A DNA stretch of 64,000 nucleotides from Frateuria_A sp049727805 (GTDB lineage Bacteria; Pseudomonadota; Gammaproteobacteria; Xanthomonadales; Rhodanobacteraceae): contig NZ_JBCNYA010000014.1 of the NCBI RefSeq assembly GCF_049727805.1, forward strand, positions 1 through 64,000. The letters are read 5' to 3'. Numbering within the stretch: position 1 is the stretch's first letter; each line of letters begins with the position of its first letter. Positions 18,593 to 26,208 of the stretch are shown here, piece by piece. Position numbers and translations under genes: made by a program. The notes below the pieces were generated by a model that was not told the origin of the DNA, did not search any database, and was given only the letters and a program-made list of their open reading frames with translations.

Positions 18593-19549
18593 TCAGTCGA
18601 CGTACAACGAACTCACCGACTCGCCGAAGGCGATGCGGCGAATGGTTTCGGCCAGCAGCTCGGCGACCGAGAGCTGGCGGATCTTGCTGCAGCCCTGCGC
18701 CTCGGGGCGCAGCGGCAGCGTATTGGTGACCACCAGCTGGTCGAGCTGGGAATTCTCGATGTTGCCGATCGCCGCGCCCGAGAGCACCGGGTGCACGCAG
18801 TAGGCGACCACCTTGCGCGCGCCGCGCTCCTTGAGCGCCGCGGCCGCGGCGCACAGCGTGCCGGCGGTGTCGACGATGTCGTCGACCAGCACGCAGGTCT
18901 TGCCGTCGACCTCGCCGATGATGTTCATCACGGTGGCGACGTTGGCCTTCGGTCGGCGCTTGTCGATGATCGCCAGGTCCGCGTCGTCCAGCCGCTTGGC
19001 GATCGCGCGGGCGCGCACCACGCCGCCGACGTCGGGACTGACCACGATCAGGTCGTCCATCGAGTAGTTGCGCCAGATGTCCGCCAGCAGGATCGGCGAG
19101 GCGTAGACGTTGTCCACCGGGATGTCGAAGAAACCCTGGATCTGGTCGGCATGCAGGTCGACCGTCAGCACGCGGTCCACGCCGGCGGTTCCGATCAGCG
19201 TGGCCACGAGCTTGGCGGTGATCGGCACGCGCGCCGAGCGCGGGCGGCGGTCCTGCCGGGCGTAGCCGAAGTACGGCATCACCGCGGTGACGCTGGCGGC
19301 CGAGGCGCGCTTGAGCGCATCGACCAGGGCGAGCATCTCGATCAGGTTCTCCGCACTCGGCGCGCCGGTCGGCTGCAGCACGAACACTTCCTGGCGGCGG
19401 ACGTTCTCCTCGATCTCGATCTGCACTTCGCCGTCGCTGAACTTGCCGACCAGCGCCTTGCCCAGCGGCACGCCGAGTCGCTGCGCGACGTCCTCGGCCA
19501 GGGCGCGGTGGGCATTGCCGGTGAAGAGCATCGGGGTGGACGTGTCCAC
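18593..19549 (-). CDS. prs: Ribose-phosphate pyrophosphokinase
   Basis: A 318-residue PRPP synthase supplying nucleotide, His and Trp synthesis. Visible marks are FSDGEVQIEIEENVR, YFGYARQDRR, the PRPP-binding loop LVDDIVDTAGTLC and DLHADQIQGFFDIPVDN. The start is GTG at 19549 with GAGGA 7 nt upstream; an internal ATG six codons later is less well supported. It follows tRNA-Gln on the same strand. Confidence 0.96.
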   Translation of the reverse strand: MDTSTPMLFTGNAHRALAEDVAQRLGVPLGKALVGKFSDGEVQIEIEENVRRQEVFVLQPTGAPSAENLIEMLALVDALKRASAASVTAVMPYFGYARQDRRPRSARVPITAKLVATLIGTAGVDRVLTVDLHADQIQGFFDIPVDNVYASPILLADIWRNYSMDDLIVVSPDVGGVVRARAIAKRLDDADLAIIDKRRPKANVATVMNIIGEVDGKTCVLVDDIVDTAGTLCAAAAALKERGARKVVAYCVHPVLSGAAIGNIENSQLDQLVVTNTLPLRPEAQGCSKIRQLSVAELLAETIRRIAFGESVSSLYVD

Positions 19550-19584
19550 TTGGATTCCTCAAAGAGCCATTCGTGAATGGCCGA

Positions 19585-19612
19585 TTCAATGTGGCTGGTT
19601 CAATGTGGCTGG
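19585..19612. repeat. 14-bp tandem duplication at the tRNA-Gln 3' end
   Basis: The 14-mer TTCAATGTGGCTGG occurs twice in direct succession (19585-19598, 19599-19612). The right copy contains the CCA end of tRNA-Gln, so the downstream copy duplicates the tRNA 3' terminus. Confidence 0.8.
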
Positions 19613-19682
19613 GGCGGCAGGATTCGAACCTGCGCATGCGGGAATCAAAATCCCGTGCCTTAACCAGCTTGGCGACGCCCCA
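19606..19682 (-). tRNA. tRNA-Gln (anticodon TTG)
   Basis: A 77-nt cloverleaf on the minus strand. The acceptor stem is TGGGGCG/CGCCCCA with discriminator G and encoded CCA; the anticodon loop TTTTGAT gives TTG and the T-loop reads GGTTCGAATCC. It lies between the ispE fusion gene and prs, the conserved location in gammaproteobacteria. Confidence 0.96.
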
Positions 19683-19726
19683 GTGTTTCGTTTGCAGGCC
19701 GTCGTCCTGACCACCTGTCGTTTGCT

Positions 19727-21133
19727 TCAAGCCCGCAACGGTTGCTCCGGCGCCGCGGTCCGGTCGCGATGACGCGCCAGGGTCCGATGCAGCGGCGAAA
19801 CCTCGACCCCCGCGGCCAGTTGCGCCGCGAATGCCGGAGGGCACTCCCGCACCACCTTGCGCGCCTGCGCGAGCGAGGCGGTTTCCAGGAACACGCACCC
19901 GCCGCTGCCGGAAAGCCGGGCGCGGCCGTAGCGCGAGAGCCAGTCCAGCGCGGCGGCCACCCGCGGGTGCCGCGCACGCACGACCGGCTCGAACGCGTTC
20001 TGGACCGTTTCGCCGGAAGCAAAGGACGAAATTGTCGCCGGCGGGGCATTTCGTGTCAATTCAGGCGCTTGAAACAAGGCCGCGGTGGGCACGTGCTCGC
20101 CCGGATCGAGCACCACGTACCAGCGCCGCGGCAAGGCGATCGGCGCGAGCCGTTCGCCCACCCCCTCGGCCCAGGCCGAACGGCCGCGCACGAACACGGG
20201 CACGTCGGCACCCAGCCGGTGCGCCAGGGCGGCCAATGCATCCTCGTCGAGGCCGCAGCCCCACAGGTGGTTGAGCGCGACCAGCGCCGTGGCCGCGTCG
20301 GAGCTGCCGCCACCGAGCCCGCCGCCCATCGGGATGCGCTTGTCCAGCGTGATCTCGGCGCCCGACGCCACGCCGGCCTGTGCCTGCAGCAGGCGCGCGG
20401 CGCGTACCACCAGGTCGGCCTCGGCCGGTACGCCTGGAATCTCGTTCGCGCGCACGATCGCGCCGTCCTCGCGGACGCGCAGGCGCAGCTCGTCGCCCCA
20501 GTCGAGCAGGCGGAAGACCGTCTGCAGGTCGTGGTAGCCGTCGTCACGGCGGCCGACGATGCGCAGGAACAGGTTGAGCTTGGCCGGCGCGGGCCAGGCG
20601 GTCCATTCGTCGCGCCCTGGCGGCGTGAGCGGACGCGACATGAACACGCGCAGGTCGTCGGGAAAACCGTTCTCGCGGTCGCGCTCGCGAGCGCGGGCGA
20701 ACGCCGGGTCGCCCTTGTCGACCACGACGAAGCCGTGCTTCGCGTAGAACGGCGCGTTCCACGGCACGTCGGCCAGCGTACCCAGGCCGACGCGGCGGTA
20801 GCCGGCCGCGCGCGCCCAGGCGCAGGCATGTTCGAGCAGCGCGCCGCCGATGCCACGGCGACCATGCGACGGCAGCACGTCGATCTCGGCGATATCGACC
20901 GCGCCCTCGCCCATGGTGTCGTCCAGCCAGACGAAACCGACCGGCGTACCGTCTTCCAACGCGACCCAGACCAGGCCGCGGGCGATCGCCACTTCCAGCA
21001 GCTCGGGCGGGATCGCCATGGCGATGTAGGCGCTCCAGGCGCGGTGGCCGCGGAACAGCTCCACCGCCGCGCGCTCGATCGCGCACAGCGCCGGCACCTG
21101 CGCCGCGGTGGCGCGCGCGAGCGTCACCGCCAC
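19727..21133 (-). CDS. ispE: GNAT acetyltransferase fused in frame to IspE (CDP-ME kinase)
   Basis: One uninterrupted 468-codon frame holds two proteins. Residues 1-165 are a GNAT N-acetyltransferase with the acetyl-CoA loop HGRRGIGGALLEH and NAPFYAKHGFVV, ending in the typical last strand LRVFMSRPL. From about residue 172 follows IspE: PAPAKLNLFLRIVGRRDDGY, the GHMP ATP loop PMGGGLGGGSSDAATAL and GSGGCVFLE. IspE phosphorylates CDP-methylerythritol in the MEP isoprenoid pathway. There is no stop between them and no visible ribosome site before the Met at 20641, the only plausible separate IspE start. The GTG at 21133 lies 4 nt after the lolB stop. Confidence 0.85.
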   Translation of the reverse strand: MAVTLARATAAQVPALCAIERAAVELFRGHRAWSAYIAMAIPPELLEVAIARGLVWVALEDGTPVGFVWLDDTMGEGAVDIAEIDVLPSHGRRGIGGALLEHACAWARAAGYRRVGLGTLADVPWNAPFYAKHGFVVVDKGDPAFARARERDRENGFPDDLRVFMSRPLTPPGRDEWTAWPAPAKLNLFLRIVGRRDDGYHDLQTVFRLLDWGDELRLRVREDGAIVRANEIPGVPAEADLVVRAARLLQAQAGVASGAEITLDKRIPMGGGLGGGSSDAATALVALNHLWGCGLDEDALAALAHRLGADVPVFVRGRSAWAEGVGERLAPIALPRRWYVVLDPGEHVPTAALFQAPELTRNAPPATISSFASGETVQNAFEPVVRARHPRVAAALDWLSRYGRARLSGSGGCVFLETASLAQARKVVRECPPAFAAQLAAGVEVSPLHRTLARHRDRTAAPEQPLRA

Positions 21134-21137
21134 GGCT

Positions 21138-21767
21138 TCAGCGTCCGCAACCGGCGCATGGGGCCGCGCCGAGCTGGAAGCTGTCGATCGACAGCTTGAC
21201 CTTGTAGGGCGGCCGGCTCGCGAAGACCTTCTGCGGCAGCGGCGGCTGGTGTGCCAGGTCCCAGGCGCGGTAGTCGACCGCCCAGCCGTCCTGCGCGAGC
21301 AGCGAGGGCAACTGCTGCTCGCCGAAATGCAGTTCGGCCGACGAACCGGCCGCACGCAGGCCCAGCACCCAGGCGCGCAGGTCGTCCAGCGGCACTTCCC
21401 AGCCCAGCGCCTTGCGCATAAGCGCCTCGGCGTCCGGGCCGCGCAACGGACCGCCCTCGATGCCTTCCAGCAGCGCGCCGCCGGGCCCGCCGCTCAGGCG
21501 GAAGCTCTTGCCGGTGATCGGCGCGCGCAGTTCGAAGTCGTAGCGGTCGCCGTCCTGCGTCCAGCGCAGGCTGCCGCTGCCGCCGTCATGGCCGTCGGAC
21601 ACGGCCAGGTGGCCTTCCAGCGTCCACTGGTCGACGCCCGCCAGTTGCCGTTCGCGCGCGGCCTGCGCGGCCAGTGCCGCTTCGTCGGCGGGCTTGCGCA
21701 CCGGCACCGGTGCGCAGGCGGCCAGCAGCAGGCCGGCTGCCGCGCCGAGCCACAGGAAACGCTTCAT
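21138..21767 (-). CDS. lolB: Outer-membrane lipoprotein LolB
   Basis: A 209-residue lipoprotein with the lipobox LLAAC at Cys18. LolB receives lipoproteins from LolA and inserts them into the outer membrane. Fitting features are WTLEGHLAVSDG, GSLRWTQDGDRYDFELRAPITG, MRKALGWEVPLDDLRAWVLGL and a conserved end (PPYKVKLSIDSFQLG). It overlaps the TPR gene upstream by 4 nt and is followed after 4 nt by the GNAT-IspE gene, so the three are one operon. Confidence 0.92.
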   Translation of the reverse strand: MKRFLWLGAAAGLLLAACAPVPVRKPADEAALAAQAARERQLAGVDQWTLEGHLAVSDGHDGGSGSLRWTQDGDRYDFELRAPITGKSFRLSGGPGGALLEGIEGGPLRGPDAEALMRKALGWEVPLDDLRAWVLGLRAAGSSAELHFGEQQLPSLLAQDGWAVDYRAWDLAHQPPLPQKVFASRPPYKVKLSIDSFQLGAAPCAGCGR

Positions 21768-23512
21768 GGCTCGAGCCGCCGCAAGGTGTCGCGCAGGTTG
21801 GCATTGCGCGGATCGAGCCGGCGGACCTGGTCGAACACGTGCTGGGCGTCCTGGCGCTTGCCGAGCTTCCACAGCACCTCGCCCAGGTGCACGCCGACGT
21901 CGGCGTCCCTGGCGGCGGTCCAGGCCTGGCGCAGGGTGCGGGCCGCCTCGTCCAGATGGCCCAGGCGGTACTGCAACCAGCCCCATGAATCGGCGATCGC
22001 CGGATCGTGCGGCTTGGCCGCGCGCGCCACCTCGATCAGCTTCTTCGCCTCGGGCAGGTCGCGGCCGGCGTCGGCCAGCGTGTACCCCAGCGCATTGCTG
22101 GCGTCGACGTCGTCGGGCTTGAGCTTGAGCAGGTGGCGGAAGTCGGCCACCGCCTGGTCGATCGCGCCCGCTTCCGCGTATGCCAGGCCGCGGCCGTAAA
22201 GCAGGCCCGGATCGTCCGGAAGCACCTGCAGGGCGTGGTCGTAGGCCTTGGCCGCCTGCGCGTAATGCTGCTCGCGCATGTACAGCTCGGCATCGGCCTG
22301 CCAGGCGCGGCGCAGTTCCTCGGGCTGGTCGAGGTAAGCGGTTTCCAGCTGCTCGAGCAGCGCATGGGCATCGTCGACCTTGCCCTGCGTGTGCAGGATC
22401 ACCGCGCTGCGCAGGTCGGCGTCGAAGGCGTGCGGGTCGTCGTCGCCGACCTGGTCGTACCAGGCCAGCGCCTCGTCGTTGCGATCCTGCATTTCGGCAA
22501 GCTGGCCGAGCAGGAAGGCGCTGCTCTCGCGCACGTCGGCCGGCGCCTGCTTGAGCTGGCGGTACAACCTGGCGATCGCCGGCTTGTCGTGCGCCTGCGC
22601 CGCCAGGCCGGCGCGCAGGGCGTAGGTCTCGGCGCTCTGCGGACCCTTGTCGAGCAGCCGGGCGGCAGCCTTGTAGTCGCCGCCCTGGCTGAGCAGGCTG
22701 GCGTAGGTCAGGCGCAGTTGCACGTTGTCGGGCGAGCGGGCCAGCGCCTGCTTGAGCAGGTCGGTGGCGCCTTTGCGGTCGCCGCCTTTGAACTGCATCT
22801 GCGCCGCCCAGACGTAGGTCTCGGTGCTGTGGAAGCGCGCGACCGCCGCGTCGGCGGTGCGCGTGGCGTATTTCGTGCGGCCCAGCTTTTCGCCCAGTTC
22901 GCTCATCGCCAGCCACGCCTGCGGGTCGGCCGGCAGCCGCTCGGGCGTCGCCAGGGCTTCCAGCAACTGGCCGGCCTGCGCCGGGTCGCGCGCGCCGATC
23001 AGTGCGCGGCCGAAGCGCCGCCACGCGTGCGGGTCGCCGCTGCCGACCAGGCGCTCCAGTTGCGTGCGCGCGCCGGCGGTATCGCCGGTGGCCAGCGCCA
23101 GTTCGGCGCGGGCCTGGGCCAGGTCCGCCGCGCTGGCGCCGAGCGCCTGCCAGCGGTCGACCGCCCGTTGCGCGGCGGCCTGGTCGCGCACCGCCAGGGC
23201 CAGTTCCACCGCGCGCTGTGCGACCTTCGGGTCGTCCGACAGTGTCATCGCACGGTCGTAGCGTGTGGACGCTTCCTTGAGGTCGTTGTGAGTCAGCGCC
23301 ATCTCGCCGGCGAGCAGTTGCGCCAGCAGGTCATGTTCGGCGTCCGGGGTGACCACGGTGAGCCGGTCCAGCGGTTGCTTGGGCGCCGGCAGTGCCGCCT
23401 TGCCGCCGGGCAGGCTGGCGCATGCGGCCAGGCCCAGCGCGCAGCCGGCCAGGCCTGCAAAATGCCGCAGTTGCTTGAACTTGCCCTTCACGCTCAGCAC
23501 ACTAGTTGCCAT
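21764..23512 (-). CDS. TPR-repeat lipoprotein
   Basis: A 582-residue protein with a basic N-terminus and lipobox LGLAAC (Cys31), followed almost entirely by tetratricopeptide repeats (for example ALARSPDNVQLRLTYASLL and DHALQVLPDDPGLLYGRGLA). It resembles the TPR protein often encoded beside lolB in gammaproteobacteria; its role is unknown, probably an envelope scaffold. The same frame stays open far upstream through the antisense of hemA and prfA, but ATG 23512 is the first start that yields a coherent signal sequence. It is divergent from hemA, 96 bp away. Confidence 0.87.
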   Translation of the reverse strand: MATSVLSVKGKFKQLRHFAGLAGCALGLAACASLPGGKAALPAPKQPLDRLTVVTPDAEHDLLAQLLAGEMALTHNDLKEASTRYDRAMTLSDDPKVAQRAVELALAVRDQAAAQRAVDRWQALGASAADLAQARAELALATGDTAGARTQLERLVGSGDPHAWRRFGRALIGARDPAQAGQLLEALATPERLPADPQAWLAMSELGEKLGRTKYATRTADAAVARFHSTETYVWAAQMQFKGGDRKGATDLLKQALARSPDNVQLRLTYASLLSQGGDYKAAARLLDKGPQSAETYALRAGLAAQAHDKPAIARLYRQLKQAPADVRESSAFLLGQLAEMQDRNDEALAWYDQVGDDDPHAFDADLRSAVILHTQGKVDDAHALLEQLETAYLDQPEELRRAWQADAELYMREQHYAQAAKAYDHALQVLPDDPGLLYGRGLAYAEAGAIDQAVADFRHLLKLKPDDVDASNALGYTLADAGRDLPEAKKLIEVARAAKPHDPAIADSWGWLQYRLGHLDEAARTLRQAWTAARDADVGVHLGEVLWKLGKRQDAQHVFDQVRRLDPRNANLRDTLRRLEP

Positions 23513-23608
23513 CCCATTGTCCGTCCTGGCGTATCGAAACCCGCCGCAGGTACGAAAGCTTAGCCTACGCCGCCGCGGATCCTCCGTCGTCATTTCGCAT
23601 TCCACGCC

Positions 23609-24874
23609 ATGCCGCTGATCGCCCTCGGGCTCAATCACCTCACCGCGCCGGTCAGCCTGCGCGAGCAGGTGGCGTTCGACACCGACGCCGCCGGCGAGGC
23701 GTTGCGCGAGCTGAAGGCCGAGCCCGGCGTGGAAGAAGCGCTGATCCTGTCCACCTGCAACCGCACCGAGCTTTACGTCGGCGTGGCCGAAGGCGCCGAA
23801 CAGGCACCGCAGGCCTGGCTCAACCGGCACCACCGCTTGACCCCGGGCAGGCTCGACGAGTTCCTCTACCGGCACGACGAGGACGCCGCGGTGCGCCACA
23901 TGTTCCGCGTCGCCACCGGGCTGGACTCGATGGTGCTGGGCGAGCCGCAGATCCTGGGCCAGGTGAAGGACGCCTACCAGCTCGCGCGCGAGGCGCAGGC
24001 GCTGGGCGCACCGCTCGACCGCCTGCTGCAGCACACCTTCGCCGTGGCCAAGCGCGTGCGCACCGACACCCGCATCGGCGCGCACACCGTCTCGGTGGCA
24101 TTCACCGCCGTGCGGCTGGCCGAACAGGTGTTCACCGACCTCAAGCAGGCTTGCGTGCTGCTGATCGGCGCCGGCGACACCATCGAGCTGGCCGCGCGCC
24201 ACCTGGTCGACAAGCGCGTCAGCCGCCTGATCGTGGCCAACCGCACGCTGGAGAACGCGCAGGAACTGGCCAGCCGCTACGGTGGCTACGCGATCGCGCT
24301 GGCCGACCTGCCGCAGCACCTGGCCGAAGCCGACATCGTGATTTCCTCCACCGCCGCGCGGCAGCCGGTGGTGACCCGCGCGATGGTCGAGTCGGCGGTG
24401 GCCGCGCGCAAGCGCAGGCCGATGTTCATGGTCGACATCGCGGTGCCGCGCGACATCGACCCGGCGGTGGCCGAACTGGAAGACGTCTATCTCTACGGCA
24501 TCGACGACCTGCAGCAGGTGATCGACGACAACCGCCGCTCGCGTGAAGCCGCGGCGCGCGAGGCCGAGACCATCATCGACCTGCAGGTGGACCGCTACAT
24601 GGCGTGGCGCCGCGCACTGACCCTGCGCAACCCGGCGATCGACCTGCGCCAGCACGCCGAGCGCTATCGCGATGAGGTGCTGCTCAAGGCGCAGGCGATG
24701 CTCGCGCGCGGCAAGTCGCCGGACGAGGCGCTGGCGTTCCTCGCCAACACGCTGACCAACAAGCTGCTGCACCACCCCAGCGCGCGCCTGCGCGAGGCGG
24801 CACTGAACGGCGACCTGGACCTGCTGCACGCGGCCGGGCGGCTTTACGGCGAGTCCGAGCCGAGGGACGAGTAG
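23609..24874 (+). CDS. hemA: Glutamyl-tRNA reductase
   Basis: A 421-residue enzyme for the first committed step of C5-pathway tetrapyrrole synthesis, reducing Glu-tRNA to glutamate-1-semialdehyde. The catalytic Cys50 lies in ILSTCNRTELY. Next come MVLGEPQILGQVKDAY, the NADPH-binding region VLLIGAGDTIELAA, FMVDIAVPRDIDP and the C-terminal dimerisation helices. It is followed by prfA as in many gammaproteobacteria. Confidence 0.97.
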   Translation: MPLIALGLNHLTAPVSLREQVAFDTDAAGEALRELKAEPGVEEALILSTCNRTELYVGVAEGAEQAPQAWLNRHHRLTPGRLDEFLYRHDEDAAVRHMFRVATGLDSMVLGEPQILGQVKDAYQLAREAQALGAPLDRLLQHTFAVAKRVRTDTRIGAHTVSVAFTAVRLAEQVFTDLKQACVLLIGAGDTIELAARHLVDKRVSRLIVANRTLENAQELASRYGGYAIALADLPQHLAEADIVISSTAARQPVVTRAMVESAVAARKRRPMFMVDIAVPRDIDPAVAELEDVYLYGIDDLQQVIDDNRRSREAAAREAETIIDLQVDRYMAWRRALTLRNPAIDLRQHAERYRDEVLLKAQAMLARGKSPDEALAFLANTLTNKLLHHPSARLREAALNGDLDLLHAAGRLYGESEPRDE

Positions 24875-24952
24875 CGAGGGCGGCTGGCTGCCGCGTCCCG
24901 CTCCGCCCGCCGGCCGCATGCCGGCCCCCTCCCTCGTGCCACTCTTGCCGCC

Positions 24953-26029
24953 ATGACCCCATCGATCCGCCGCAAACTCGAGTCCCTCGCCGAGCGCCAC
25001 GAGGAAATCGGCCTGCTGCTCGCCCAGCCGGACGTGCTCGCCGATGCCAACCGCTTCCGTGACCTCTCGCGCGAGTACGCGCAGATCGAACCGGTCGCCG
25101 CCGCACTGCGCGAACACGACGACGCCGAGCGCGAGCTGGCCGAGACCCGCGCCATGCTGTCCGACCCGGAACTGCGCGAGATGGCCGCCGACGATGTCGA
25201 GCGGCTGCAAGCGCGCCTGCTGGAGCTCGACGGCGAACTGCAGATCCTGCTGCTGCCGAAGGACCCGCGCGACGAGGCCAACCTGTTCCTCGAGGTGCGC
25301 GCGGGCACCGGCGGCGACGAGGCGGCGCTGTTCGCCGGCGACCTGTTCCGCATGTACGCACGCTACGCCGAACGCCGCCGCTGGCACGTCGAAGTGCTCA
25401 GCGAGAACCCGGGCGAGCATGGCGGCTACAAGGAAATCGTGGCGCGCATCGAAGGCAAGGGCGCCTATTCGCGGCTGAAGTTCGAATCGGGCACGCACCG
25501 CGTGCAGCGCGTGCCGGAAACCGAATCGCAGGGGCGCATCCACACCTCGGCCGCCACCGTGGCGATCCTGCCCGAGATGGACGAGATCGAGGACATCGAG
25601 ATCAACCCGGCGGACCTCAAGACCGACACCTTCCGTGCCTCCGGCGCCGGCGGCCAGCACGTCAACAAGACCGATTCGGCGATCCGCATCACGCACCTGC
25701 CCACCGGCATCGTGGTCGAGTGCCAGGACGAGCGCAGCCAGCACAAGAACCGCGCCCGCGCGCTGTCGCTGCTGAAGGCGCGCCTGCTCGACGAGGCGCA
25801 AAGCAAGCAGGCCGCCGCGCAGGCGCAGGAGCGTCGCCTGCAGGTCGGCTCCGGCGACCGCAGCCAGCGCATCCGTACCTACAACTTCCCGCAGGGCCGC
25901 ATTACCGACCACCGCGTCAACCTCACCCTGTACCGCCTGCCCGAAGTGCTCGCCGGCGACCTCGACGAGCTGGTCGACACGCTCACCCGCGAGCACCAGG
26001 CGGACGAGCTGAAGAGTCTCGCGTCGTAA
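24953..26029 (+). CDS. prfA: Peptide chain release factor 1
   Basis: A 358-residue class I release factor for UAA and UAG. The GGQ motif is at residues 233-235 (SGAGGQHVNKTDSA). The stop-recognition tripeptide is PET in HRVQRVPETESQGRIHTS, the PxT type of RF1. The frame is full length. It sits 78 bp after hemA. Confidence 0.97.
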   Translation: MTPSIRRKLESLAERHEEIGLLLAQPDVLADANRFRDLSREYAQIEPVAAALREHDDAERELAETRAMLSDPELREMAADDVERLQARLLELDGELQILLLPKDPRDEANLFLEVRAGTGGDEAALFAGDLFRMYARYAERRRWHVEVLSENPGEHGGYKEIVARIEGKGAYSRLKFESGTHRVQRVPETESQGRIHTSAATVAILPEMDEIEDIEINPADLKTDTFRASGAGGQHVNKTDSAIRITHLPTGIVVECQDERSQHKNRARALSLLKARLLDEAQSKQAAAQAQERRLQVGSGDRSQRIRTYNFPQGRITDHRVNLTLYRLPEVLAGDLDELVDTLTREHQADELKSLAS

Positions 26030-26208
26030 GCAGCCGCAGTGCCGCAGGATTCGCGCGGCACACGCCAGTGCGTCTTTTCCCTTGAACTGCCTGCCATGGC
26101 ATCCTTGCGCGCAGCGGCAGTGCCGGCCAGCGTGACGGGCTTCGGGGAGCCAATGGCGACGACAACAGCTTTCTTGGGGATGCCCGCCGGCAGGACGGGC
26201 CCGGCCGC

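Noticed and set aside
20630..20645. A separate IspE gene starting at the Met at 20641.
   Set aside because: No Shine-Dalgarno sequence precedes it, and the MSRPL residues fit the last strand of the GNAT domain. It is kept only as an alternative.
24898..24930. Short palindrome CGGCCGCATGCCGGCC between hemA and prfA as a terminator.
   Set aside because: It has no T-run and is brief. hemA and prfA are usually cotranscribed.
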